Origin: Gallibacterium faecale
GTDB taxonomy: Bacteria; Pseudomonadota; Gammaproteobacteria; Enterobacterales; Pasteurellaceae
Length of the DNA: 64,000 nt
Assembly: GCF_027920745.1 (NCBI RefSeq)
Contig: NZ_JAQIBB010000001.1
Location: forward strand, 1-64,000
Direction of reading: 5' to 3'
The notes below the pieces were generated by a model. It did no database searches. It saw nothing but the letters and a program-made list of their open reading frames with translations, and was not told where the DNA came from. The position numbers and the translations under genes are program-made. The stretch's first letter is position 1; each line of letters starts with the position of its first letter. Of this stretch, positions 53,182 through 62,087 are shown piece by piece.

Positions 53182-54273
53182 ATGAAGCAATTTCATAAAT
53201 TAAGTGTTATAGCAGTGTCGTTATTTGCTGCGGTTCAAGCTTATTCTGCAACTCAAAGTGTTGAAGTGTTACAACCTCAGGTTGAGTATCAACAGCTTGT
53301 AAATCAACGACAAGTAATTGATGATCTTTTGGCTCAAGCAGTTGAAATTCAAAAATCACCTGCGAGAGTTTCCGATGCAGGATTTACCGCTAAATTACCA
53401 AGCAATATGGAACGTATTGCTGATATTTTATTAACAGCACATAAATTAGAACCTTATCGTATTGATTTTGTTTTAGGTGCAGCCAATGCCTATATTTATA
53501 ATGGGAACGTGGATCGTGCGATTGAGTTATATAAACAAGCGCTGGAAGTAGCACCTGATGATGTAAAAAACAATATGTATTTAGCAAGTTGGTATCGTTA
53601 TAAAGGTGATGATAAGGAAAGTGGTAACTATTTAAAACATCTGGAAAAAATTGCGCCAGAAAAAGCAGCAACTTTAAAACAAGTTTTCGCAACAATCGAT
53701 AAAGTGACTAAGTTACCAATAGTAGATAAATCAGAAACAAAATTAACTGCTCAAGATGCAATTATTACATTAGGTTATGCACTAAATCCTGATGGTAGTA
53801 TGAACGAGATCTTAATTCAGCGTTTACAGAAAACATTAGAGTTAGCAAAACAGAATCCAGAGGCATTAATTATTGTTACTGGCGGGGTACCAAAAAATAA
53901 TCAAACTGAAGCTAATTTAATGAAAAAATGGCTAATTGAACAAGGGATTGATGCAAAAAAAATTTTTGCTGATAACTATGCACGTTCTACGGTAGAAAAT
54001 GCTCTTTATTCTCGTTATGCATTAGCACATCATAAAATTAAACATGCAATTTTAATTAGTTCTGGTAGCCATGTTCGCCGTGGTCAAACTTTATTTGAGT
54101 TAGCCACTCGTGATTCTGGACCACAAGGTATTACATTTGAAGCTGTGGCAGCCTTAGATAAACCATTAGCGGAGTTACAAAAGGTAAGTGCAAAAGATTT
54201 ACTTGGGATTTATCGGGATAGTCTGATTGTGGTTGGATTGCCAATGTTTAATAGTGGTGTATTAAGGGATTGA
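53182..54273 (+). CDS. Periplasmic TPR plus DUF218 (YdcF-type) protein
   Basis: The 363-residue protein has a cleavable signal peptide (to about AYSA, residue 23), two or three TPR-like repeats (DFVLGAANAYIYNGNVDRAI, LYKQALEVAPDDVKNNMYLA) and a DUF218 domain (DAIITLGYALNPDG, ALIIVTGGVPKNNQTEANLM, STVENALYSRYAL, HAILISSGSHVRRG). The start is the ATG at 53182 behind AAGGAG, not the upstream in-frame ATG at 53158. It shares the catalytic-domain type with the gene at 9035 but adds a TPR module and no membrane anchor. Function unknown; envelope role is an inference. Confidence 0.82.
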   Translation: MKQFHKLSVIAVSLFAAVQAYSATQSVEVLQPQVEYQQLVNQRQVIDDLLAQAVEIQKSPARVSDAGFTAKLPSNMERIADILLTAHKLEPYRIDFVLGAANAYIYNGNVDRAIELYKQALEVAPDDVKNNMYLASWYRYKGDDKESGNYLKHLEKIAPEKAATLKQVFATIDKVTKLPIVDKSETKLTAQDAIITLGYALNPDGSMNEILIQRLQKTLELAKQNPEALIIVTGGVPKNNQTEANLMKKWLIEQGIDAKKIFADNYARSTVENALYSRYALAHHKIKHAILISSGSHVRRGQTLFELATRDSGPQGITFEAVAALDKPLAELQKVSAKDLLGIYRDSLIVVGLPMFNSGVLRD

Positions 54274-54280
54274 ATGACAA

Positions 54281-54700
54281 TATCTATTTAATATTTTTGT
54301 TCTAATTAGCATTTAGGTTTCGCCCTAAAGGGCGACTTCATTTTATTCGCAAGCAAGCTTGCTCACCCTAACGGGCCGTTGCAAGCAACGTTCAAAAAGC
54401 TAACGCTTTTTGTCATTACTTGTGTAAAGAAAACGAAGCAAAAGACAACGCAAAGCGTTGAATGTTGCTGAAAGCAACAGCCCGAAGGGTGAGCGAAGCG
54501 AATAAACCACCCTCACACACTTGCTGATCCTCATTCCAATCAGATTTTCCGGGCGGCAAAAAACAGAGATTTTTCTCACTGCGTTCGAAAAATGATCACT
54601 TTTTTTGCCTGAAAATCTGATTTACATTCGGGCAAGTGTGAGAGGGAACCCGTGAGACATTTATTAAGATTTGTGATTAATTTTAAGTGTGCTAACAGTC
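54281..54700. repeat. Dispersed hairpin repeat, copy C (long form)
   Basis: TCGCCCTAAAGGGCGA lies at 54320–54335. The outer stem is CTTCATTTT (54336–54344) / AAAACGAAG (54430–54438). The nested arms that copy A lacks pair well: ATTCGC/GCGAAT (54345–54350, 54498–54503), GCTCACCCT/AGGGTGAGC (54361–54369, 54486–54494) and CGGGC/GCCCG (54372–54376, 54480–54484). The right hairpin's inner stem is AATCAGATTTTC (54538–54549) / GAAAATCTGATT (54611–54622), a compensated A-T to C-G change relative to copies A and B. The element fills the 448-bp space between two rightward genes and begins 8 bp after the upstream stop codon. Confidence 0.9.
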
Positions 54701-54721
54701 TTTTATTTATTAGGAAAAACG

Positions 54722-55285
54722 ATGCAAACTTTACAACCAGCATTACTTCTTATTGATATTCAACAAGGCTTTGATATTCCTGGCTATTGGGGTGAAGAAA
54801 GAAATAATCCAAAAGCAGAAGAAAATGCGGCATTACTTTTGCAGCATTGGCGTAATCAAGGTTATCCAGTTTTTCATATTCAACATTGTTCACAGAATCC
54901 TCAATCTTGTCTATTCGCTACCCATCAGGGACATCAGTTCAAGCCTTTAGTCGCACCAACAACAGGTGAAATTGTGGTTCAGAAAAAAGTGAATAGTGCC
55001 TTTATTGATACGGATTTAAAACGACTATTAGATGAAAAACAGATTCAACAACTTGTGATTGTTGGTTTAACTACGGATCATTGTGTTTCTACGACAACTA
55101 GAATGGCAGGAAATTATGGCTATACAGTTTTTTTAGCCGCTGATGCCACAGCGACATTTAGTCGGAAAGGATTAAACGGAGAACTCTTTTCGGCACAACT
55201 AATACATGATACAGCTTTAGCCAGTTTACAAGAGGAATTTGCGACTGTATTAACCACAGCGGAAATAATGAAACTATTCAGTTAA
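54722..55285 (+). CDS. Isochorismatase-family cysteine hydrolase
   Basis: The 187-residue protein has the three active-site residues of the family: Asp in LLIDIQQGF near residue 12, Lys in VVQKKVNSAF near residue 90 and Cys in TTDHCVSTTTRMAG near residue 123. Such enzymes include nicotinamidase and other amide hydrolases; lack of the nicotinamidase metal-binding residues argues for another substrate. The start is the ATG at 54722 after TTAGGAAAAACG; the frame is open further upstream into repeat copy C without support. Confidence 0.87.
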   Translation: MQTLQPALLLIDIQQGFDIPGYWGEERNNPKAEENAALLLQHWRNQGYPVFHIQHCSQNPQSCLFATHQGHQFKPLVAPTTGEIVVQKKVNSAFIDTDLKRLLDEKQIQQLVIVGLTTDHCVSTTTRMAGNYGYTVFLAADATATFSRKGLNGELFSAQLIHDTALASLQEEFATVLTTAEIMKLFS

Positions 55286-55459
55286 AGCAAAAAATTGTAC
55301 TGCGTATTACAGCAAATCTTATTAAGAAATTAATGAGTTGTTACAAAAAACGACAAAAAATAAAAAATATTGTGGAGGAGATCATATCTTCACTATCTTG
55401 TGATAGGTTTTCTACTAAAAAAAGAGTATAAATAGAGTATTCGTTAAGTAGGAAAGAGA

Positions 55460-55546
55460 TGTTCCGCAAACGATTGGCAAGGCTCTCCTACTTGTGGTTA
55501 ACGAGATTGTTGTACTTATTGTGGAGAATCTCATGGATTCGATAGT
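55460..55546 (+). CDS. Possible 28-codon leader ORF overlapping the malQ–glgB start
   Basis: ATG at 55460 follows AGGAAAGAG at ideal spacing and opens a frame to the TAG at 55544, overlapping the next gene's ATG (55533) by 14 bases in another frame. The peptide is rich in Leu (8), Arg (7) and Trp (4), for example RLARLSYLWLTRLLYLLW. It could be a leader that couples translation to the glycogen operon, or chance. The rest of 55286–55459 is AT-rich presumed promoter sequence, with a −10-like TATAAA but no clear operator. Confidence 0.35.
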
Positions 55547-58500
55547 GAACTCCCCTCAGCATGGACAGTTGTCCGAAAGATCTCAATTAGAGAGACAAGC
55601 AGAAGCACTAGGTATTGCCCCTTTTTATTACAGTTTAGAGGGGGAAAAAATTCAGGTTGATGATGTTGTATTACAAACATTAATCAACTGGCTTAGCCTT
55701 AATCCTCAAACTTCAACGTCACTTTTCAATAATGTTTTTGTGTTACAAGCAGAAAATGTTTCTCGGTTAACATGGCAACAGCTAAATTTCCAAGCAGATG
55801 AATATCCACAACAACTTCTCAATGAACAACAACAAATTATTGAAAATAGTTGGCGTATTGAAACAGAGCAGTATCTAGAATTTATGCCATTACCGATGGG
55901 CTATTATCAATTAATTACCAATTATGCTAAATATCGGTTATTGGTCTCACCAGCTAAAACTTATCAAGCACCTTGCTTGAGTGGTGAACAAAAAGTTAGT
56001 GGCTTAAATTTGCAATTATATAGTTTACGTTCACAACGGAATTGGGGGATTGGTGATCTTGGTGATTTACAACAAATTGCCGCAGAGTATGCCCGAGATG
56101 GAATTGATTTTATTGGAATCAATCCGTTACATTCATTATTTCCAGCCCATCCAGAGTGGGCAAGTCCGTATAGCCCATCATCACGTCGTTGGTTAAATCC
56201 AATCTATTTAGCCGTAGATTTATTGCCGGAAATGGAAGATCCCACAGCATTGGCATGGCGACAATCACCAGAAGTAGAAAAGTTATTGCAGCAAGTGCGG
56301 GATACTGGTTGGGTGGATTATTCACAAGTCTGGCAATTAAAGCTTGATGGTTTACGTATGGCTTATCAAGTATTTAAGAAAGCAGGACGATTAGCCTATC
56401 GACGTAAAGCCTTTGCTAAATTTGTTGCTGAACAAGGTGAACCACTATATTTACATGGATTATTTGAAGTATTAGATCGCACTTTTGCTCATGATAACGA
56501 AGATGAAGAAGATTTAGCTGGTTGGTTAGCATGGGAACTTGAGTATCAAAATCCTAATAGTGAAGCTGTTCAGCAATTTGCTAAACAACATAGCAAACAA
56601 ATTGAGTTTTATATGTGGCTGCAATGGTTGATGCGAGATCAATTAGAGGCGGTACAACATATTTGTGCACAAGTTGGCGTGAAATTAGGGCTTTATGGTG
56701 ATTTAGCTGTTGGTGTGGCACGAGGTGGTTCAGATACGTGGTGTCATCGAGCAGTATTTTGTATGAAAGCCTCTGTGGGAGCTCCTCCTGATGAATTGGG
56801 ACCGGCTGGGCAAAATTGGCAGCTTCCACCGCTACATCCACAATATTTACGTGCAGAAGGGTATGAAACATTAATCAAATTGTGGCGTGCTAATATGCAA
56901 AATTATGGTGTATTGCGGATTGACCACGTGATGGCGTTATATCGTTTATGGTGGATTACGCAAGGTGCTAATGCAGCACAAGGTGCTTATGTTTATTATC
57001 CGATTGCAGAATTAATTGCGATTTTAGCGATTGAAAGTCAACGTTCTCAATGCGTAATTATTGGTGAGGATTTAGGCATTGTTCCGCCAGAAGTGAGAGA
57101 GTGGTTAGATCGTTATGGTATCTATTCTTATGCAGTCATGTATTTCAATAAGACCTATGATGGTTATTTATTACCGGAACATTATAAAAAGAATGCGATT
57201 GCGGTAGTGAGCACCCATGATGTTGCGCCATTACAAGGATTTTGGAAAGCAACTGATTTAGCAACAATGTATCAGTTAGGGGTGTTACAAGAGGCTCAAT
57301 ACCAACGTGCTTTACAACAACGTACAGACGACAAATTGCGTTTTGTACAAACATTAAAACAAGCGAAATTATTAGCGTCGTTACCACAAGATTTACAGCT
57401 TACAGAGGAATTAATCATTGCAATTCATCAATTAGGAGCAGTAAGTCGTAGTCAGTTATTTGCCATTCAACCAGAAAATTTATTAGGTATTGAATCTTCA
57501 TTTAATATTCCGGGGATTGCCAGAGCTTATCCAAATTGGCGTTATCGCTTACCTGTTTCATTACTTGATCACGACGTGTGTCAGAAACTGCATCAATCTT
57601 ATCGACAAATTATTTCAGCCCGTCAAAACCTTGATGTCAATGCAATCGCAGAGTGTTATCAAGACTATCTTAAACTTATTCTATTAGGGGAAAATATGAT
57701 TACCGTCGATTATAAACAAATCGATCAGTTATTTAATGCCGTACATGGCGATCCGTTCTCTTTCTTAGGTGCACATTTAACAGAGCAAGGACTTGTTATT
57801 CGTGCTTTATTACCAAATGCAAAACAGGTTGCTATTTATAATCGGCAAAAGAATCACTGTTTAGCAGAAATGCAGTTAGTTGATGAACGTGGATTTTTTA
57901 TTGCTTTATTACCTCGTGCTACAGCAGATTTACATTACTTGTTCAAAATTGATTATGAAAATAGTCCAGAAGCAATTTATCAAGAAGATCCTTATCGATT
58001 CCCATCTTGTTTATTTGAGTTAGATAATTGGCTATTGAAAGAGGGAACACATCAACGTCCTTATGAAGCATTGGGGGCACATTTAACTGAGAATAGCTAT
58101 GTCCCAGGAGTAAATTTTAGTGTTTGGGCACCAAATGCACGCCGGATTTCTGTGGTTGGTGATTTCAACCAATGGGATGGACGTCGTCATGTGATGCGTT
58201 TCCATCGTGAAAGTGGCATTTGGGAAATTTTTATCCCACATATTAATGAGGGAAGTTTATATAAATTTGAAATTCTCGATGCAAATGGGGTAGTACGTTT
58301 GAAATCTGATCCCTATGCCTTTGGTACACAACTTCGCCCAGAAACTGCTTCTGTTGTCACAAAATTGCCACCAAAACAACAGTATAATCCAGAACGTGCG
58401 AAAGCAAATGCGGTAGATGCGCCAATTAGCATTTATGAAGTGCATTTAGGATCATGGCGTCGTAATTTAGCTAACAATTACTGGTTGAGCTATGAAGAAG

Positions 58501-60071
58501 TGGCAGATGAATTAATTAGTTATGTAAAAGAGATGGGATTCACCCATATTGAATTATTGCCATTATCGGAGTTCCCATTTGATGGTTCTTGGGGATATCA
58601 ACCGTTAGGACTGTATGCACCAACTCGTCGTTTTGGTGATGCAAAAGGATTATGTTATTTCCTCGAAAAAGCGCATCAAGTGGGTATTTATGTATTGTTA
58701 GATTGGGTAGTAGGGCATTTCCCAACAGATGAATATGGATTGAGTAAATTTGATGGTACGGCATTGTATGAACACGCTGATCCTCGAGAAGGTTATCATC
58801 AAGATTGGAACACTTTAATTTATAACTTTGGACGGAATGAAGTACGTAATTATTTAACAGGTAATGCCTTATATTGGGTAGAACGCTACGGATTTGATGG
58901 TTTACGTGTCGATGCAGTGGCTTCAATGATTTATCGTGATTATAGCCGTTCAGATGGCGAATGGATTCCGAATCAATATGGTGGTCGAGAAAATTTAGAG
59001 GCAATTAATTTCTTACAACGTACTAACGCGTTACTACAAAATGAACAACGCGGAGTGTTATCAGTCGCAGAAGAAAGCACTTCTTTCGCTGGTGTTAGTC
59101 ATGCAACAGAACAAGGCGGATTAGGATTCCAATTTAAATGGAATATGGGGTGGATGAATGACACGTTACGTTATATGAAACTCGATCCGATTTATCGTAA
59201 GTATCATCACAACTTACTTACCTTTGGCATGATGTACCAATATAGTGAGAATTTTGTTTTACCGTTATCACATGATGAAGTTGTGCATGGAAAAGGTTCA
59301 TTACTAACCAAAATGCCAGGAGATTGCTGGCAAAAATTTGCAAATTTAAGAGCTTATTACGGTTATATGTGGGGCTTCCCGGGTAAAAAATTATTGTTTA
59401 TGGGAAATGAATTTGCTCAAGGCAGAGAATGGAATTACCAAGAAAGTTTGGATTGGTTCTTATTAAATGAAGAACATGGCGGTTGGCATAATGGTGTACA
59501 AAGTTGGGTGAGGGATTTAAACCATATTTATCAACGTTATCCTGCATTATGGCAACAAGATCAGCATCCAAATGGGTTTGAATGGTTAGTGGTGGATGAT
59601 GCTGATCAATCTGTTTTGGTATTTGCTCGTTATGCGAAGAGTGGTGAAACCATTGTTGTGGTATGTAACTTTACTCCAGAGGTTCGTCATAATTATCGTT
59701 TTGGTGTGAATAAGGCAGGATTTTATCGTGAGATTTTAAACTCAGATGATCCAAGCTATAAAGGTAGTGGTGTGCATAATTCAGGGGGTATTTGGAGTGA
59801 AAAAATTGCGAGCCATAACAAGAAACATTCTTTAAGTGTGCAAGTTCCACCACTTGGTGCAGTTTATTTTGTACTAGAAAATGAAATTCCTGATGAAGAG
59901 GACGATCTTGCCAGGAGTGAACCAGAAGTAGAAGCAAAAACAGTAAAAAAAGCAACCAAAAAAACAACAGCTGCAAGTGTGAAAAAGGTAAGTAAATCGC
60001 CAAAAGCGAAGACAACAACAGCAACTGCTAAAAAACGGACAACAACGAAAAAAGCGACCAAACAAGAATAG
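55533..60071 (+). CDS. Fused 4-alpha-glucanotransferase (MalQ) – 1,4-alpha-glucan branching enzyme (GlgB)
   Basis: One uninterrupted 1,512-residue frame holds two complete GH enzymes. Residues 1–721 are MalQ (GH77): GDLQQIAAEYARDGIDFIGI, catalytic Asp464 in LRIDHVMAL, Glu512 in IIGEDLG and Asp563 in STHDVAP. Residues 722–~1446 are GlgB (GH13): DGSWGYQPLGLYAPT, nucleophile Asp1127 in GLRVDAV, acid/base Glu1180 in SVAEEST and PLSHDEVVHGKGS. A basic Lys/Thr/Ala tail of about 65 residues follows, unusual for GlgB. At the junction, Met722 has AGGGG just upstream, like a normal glgB start. The start is the ATG at 55533 behind GTGGAGAATCTC. It heads the glycogen operon glgX–glgC–glgA. A lost malQ stop or a one-base sequence error are the alternatives to a real fusion. 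Confidence 0.88.
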   Translation: MDSIVNSPQHGQLSERSQLERQAEALGIAPFYYSLEGEKIQVDDVVLQTLINWLSLNPQTSTSLFNNVFVLQAENVSRLTWQQLNFQADEYPQQLLNEQQQIIENSWRIETEQYLEFMPLPMGYYQLITNYAKYRLLVSPAKTYQAPCLSGEQKVSGLNLQLYSLRSQRNWGIGDLGDLQQIAAEYARDGIDFIGINPLHSLFPAHPEWASPYSPSSRRWLNPIYLAVDLLPEMEDPTALAWRQSPEVEKLLQQVRDTGWVDYSQVWQLKLDGLRMAYQVFKKAGRLAYRRKAFAKFVAEQGEPLYLHGLFEVLDRTFAHDNEDEEDLAGWLAWELEYQNPNSEAVQQFAKQHSKQIEFYMWLQWLMRDQLEAVQHICAQVGVKLGLYGDLAVGVARGGSDTWCHRAVFCMKASVGAPPDELGPAGQNWQLPPLHPQYLRAEGYETLIKLWRANMQNYGVLRIDHVMALYRLWWITQGANAAQGAYVYYPIAELIAILAIESQRSQCVIIGEDLGIVPPEVREWLDRYGIYSYAVMYFNKTYDGYLLPEHYKKNAIAVVSTHDVAPLQGFWKATDLATMYQLGVLQEAQYQRALQQRTDDKLRFVQTLKQAKLLASLPQDLQLTEELIIAIHQLGAVSRSQLFAIQPENLLGIESSFNIPGIARAYPNWRYRLPVSLLDHDVCQKLHQSYRQIISARQNLDVNAIAECYQDYLKLILLGENMITVDYKQIDQLFNAVHGDPFSFLGAHLTEQGLVIRALLPNAKQVAIYNRQKNHCLAEMQLVDERGFFIALLPRATADLHYLFKIDYENSPEAIYQEDPYRFPSCLFELDNWLLKEGTHQRPYEALGAHLTENSYVPGVNFSVWAPNARRISVVGDFNQWDGRRHVMRFHRESGIWEIFIPHINEGSLYKFEILDANGVVRLKSDPYAFGTQLRPETASVVTKLPPKQQYNPERAKANAVDAPISIYEVHLGSWRRNLANNYWLSYEEVADELISYVKEMGFTHIELLPLSEFPFDGSWGYQPLGLYAPTRRFGDAKGLCYFLEKAHQVGIYVLLDWVVGHFPTDEYGLSKFDGTALYEHADPREGYHQDWNTLIYNFGRNEVRNYLTGNALYWVERYGFDGLRVDAVASMIYRDYSRSDGEWIPNQYGGRENLEAINFLQRTNALLQNEQRGVLSVAEESTSFAGVSHATEQGGLGFQFKWNMGWMNDTLRYMKLDPIYRKYHHNLLTFGMMYQYSENFVLPLSHDEVVHGKGSLLTKMPGDCWQKFANLRAYYGYMWGFPGKKLLFMGNEFAQGREWNYQESLDWFLLNEEHGGWHNGVQSWVRDLNHIYQRYPALWQQDQHPNGFEWLVVDDADQSVLVFARYAKSGETIVVVCNFTPEVRHNYRFGVNKAGFYREILNSDDPSYKGSGVHNSGGIWSEKIASHNKKHSLSVQVPPLGAVYFVLENEIPDEEDDLARSEPEVEAKTVKKATKKTTAASVKKVSKSPKAKTTTATAKKRTTTKKATKQE
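57686..57698 (+). promoter_or_regulatory. Internal ribosome-binding site and ATG for a possible separate GlgB
   Basis: AGGGGAAAATATG (57686–57698) provides a Shine–Dalgarno-like AGGGG five bases before the ATG of codon 722. The +1 frame carries a TAG at 57685–57687 that looks like a former malQ stop. A free GlgB of about 791 residues could be made from here. Confidence 0.55.
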
Positions 60072-60080
60072 GATGTTTAG

Positions 60081-62060
60081 ATGACGCCAACACGGGAAAT
60101 ATTTATTGGTTACGAATATCCGATGGGATATTGCATTACGGAATATCAAGGACATAAAGGTGTTAATTTTGTTCTTGCTGCACCTCATGCAACGGATGTT
60201 TGGCTCTGTTTATTTGATGAAGCTGGTCAAGAACAGCGTTATGCCATGTATCGTCATCATGATTGTTTTACTCTGTTCGTCACCGGAGTTGGTATTGGAC
60301 AAAAATATGGTTTTCGGGTTGATGGTGGTAAAGAACAACCTAATTGTTACAACGTGACGAAATTATTAATTGATCCTTATTGTCGTTTAGTAGTGGATCT
60401 ACCCAATTTAAGCAGTGAACAGCAAGTTGCTCCGTTTTTATGGCATAACTTGCAAGATAATGGGTATTTAGCACCAAAAAGTGTGATTGTAGATGCTACA
60501 TTTGATTGGGAAGGGGATAAGCCGTTACGTACACCTTGGTCGAAAACTATTCTCTATGAGCTTCATATAAAAGGATTTTCGCAATTAAACTCTCAAATTC
60601 CAGAAAAAGTAAGAGGGACATTTGCTGGATTGGCAGAAGAGGTAAATGTAGCTTATTTGCAAAGTTTAGGCGTAACAGCAGTGGAGTTATTGCCAATAAC
60701 GTTGCATTTAGATGAACCTCGCTTACAACAAATGGGGAAAAAGAATTATTGGGGCTACAATGTTTTAGCACATTGTGCACCAGATCAAAGATTTTCCACC
60801 TCAAAAGAGGTATTATTAGAATTGAAATCTTTGGTAAAACGGTTACATCGTGCCGGTATTGAAGTGATTTTAGATGTTGTATTTAACCATACTGCGGAAA
60901 ATGATTTATCTGGGCCAACGCTTTGCCAAAGAGGGATTGATAACCAACTCTATTATTGGCATGACCAACATCAACGTTATTTAAATTGGACAGGATGTGG
61001 TAACAGTTTAAATCTCTCTGAACCACGGGTATTACAATGGGTAATGGATTGTTTGCGTTATTGGGTGGAAGAGTTTCATATTGATGGCTTCCGTTTTGAT
61101 CTAGCACCGTTATTGGGAAGGACACCAGAATTCAAGCAACATTCACCTCTTTTTGCAGCGATGGCACAAGATCCTGTTCTTGCGCCTTGCAAAATGATTG
61201 CAGAACCCTGGGATATTGGTGAAGGTGGTTATCAATTAAGTGGATTTCCTCACTTTTTTAGTGAGTGGAATGATCGTTTTCGCAGTGATATGCGCCAATT
61301 TTGGTTGAATGATAGCCAAGAATTGGGGGCCTTAGCGTTACGTTTTGCAGGTAGTGCTGATTTATTTCAGTTCAAAGGCAGATCAGCACGCAGCTCAATT
61401 AATTTTATCACTGCACACGATGGATTTAATTTACAGGATTTAGTGAGTTATAACCAAAAGCATAATCATAATAATGGTGAAAATAACCGTGATGGTGACA
61501 ATCATAATTTTTCGTTTAATCACGGTGAAGAAGGCGAGACCAATGATCCTGAAATTAAGCGACAACGCTTGATAAGTAAAAAAGCATTGTTAGCAACACA
61601 ATTATTGGCGTTAGGAACACCAATGTTATTGGCGGGTGATGAAATCGGTCACAGCCAACAAGGCAATAATAATTGCTATTGCCAAGATAATGAATTGACC
61701 TGGCTGAATTGGCAAGATGCTGATCATTCATTGCAACAGTATGTAGCAGGGCTTATTACCTTACGTAAAGAGATGGTGTCAGTTGGGATTTATGATGACT
61801 GGTGGAATATGGAAAATGCACAATGGTTTCGTGCAGATGGTCACCCAATGCAGACGCAAGACTGGCATCAAGGACGCAGTCTAATGTTGTTATTACAGGG
61901 AAAGTATCTTGTACTTTTTAATGCTAATCGTGCAGCGCAATCTTTCCAATTACCTGCGGGAAGATGGGTGAAACGGTTTGGCGAAGGGCTTGAACTACAA
62001 CAATCAACGGCGATTGTTGCACAACTCGGTATCGTAATCTTAACGCAGTCACTGCCTTAA
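60081..62060 (+). CDS. glgX: Glycogen debranching enzyme GlgX
   Basis: GlgX hydrolyses alpha-1,6 branches, chiefly of phosphorylase limit dextrin. The 659-residue GH13 protein has an N-terminal carbohydrate-binding-like domain, NYWGYNVLAHCAPDQRFS, VILDVVFNHTAE, nucleophile in HIDGFRFDLAPLLGR, acid/base in KMIAEPWDIGEGGYQ and FITAHDGFNLQDLVSYNQKH. It starts 9 bp after the MalQ–GlgB gene with AGGATGTTTAG upstream. Confidence 0.95.
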   Translation: MTPTREIFIGYEYPMGYCITEYQGHKGVNFVLAAPHATDVWLCLFDEAGQEQRYAMYRHHDCFTLFVTGVGIGQKYGFRVDGGKEQPNCYNVTKLLIDPYCRLVVDLPNLSSEQQVAPFLWHNLQDNGYLAPKSVIVDATFDWEGDKPLRTPWSKTILYELHIKGFSQLNSQIPEKVRGTFAGLAEEVNVAYLQSLGVTAVELLPITLHLDEPRLQQMGKKNYWGYNVLAHCAPDQRFSTSKEVLLELKSLVKRLHRAGIEVILDVVFNHTAENDLSGPTLCQRGIDNQLYYWHDQHQRYLNWTGCGNSLNLSEPRVLQWVMDCLRYWVEEFHIDGFRFDLAPLLGRTPEFKQHSPLFAAMAQDPVLAPCKMIAEPWDIGEGGYQLSGFPHFFSEWNDRFRSDMRQFWLNDSQELGALALRFAGSADLFQFKGRSARSSINFITAHDGFNLQDLVSYNQKHNHNNGENNRDGDNHNFSFNHGEEGETNDPEIKRQRLISKKALLATQLLALGTPMLLAGDEIGHSQQGNNNCYCQDNELTWLNWQDADHSLQQYVAGLITLRKEMVSVGIYDDWWNMENAQWFRADGHPMQTQDWHQGRSLMLLLQGKYLVLFNANRAAQSFQLPAGRWVKRFGEGLELQQSTAIVAQLGIVILTQSLP

Positions 62061-62087
62061 CAATATATAACATCACAGGAGAATATT

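Noticed and set aside
55462..55477. PurR/LacI-family-like operator CGCAAACGATTGGC upstream of the glycogen operon
   Set aside because: The left half fits but the right half is not its inverse (about 11/16 to the PurR consensus), and it lies downstream of any likely promoter.
58540..59004. 154-codon − strand frame inside the branching-enzyme region
   Set aside because: It lies wholly opposite a conserved catalytic domain and its composition (His/Asn/Leu-rich) is typical of antisense frames.
59671..60061. Overlapping − strand frames opposite the GlgB tail
   Set aside because: They are the antisense of Lys/Thr-rich codons (AAA/ACA), giving Phe/Cys/Leu-rich shadows with no start signals.
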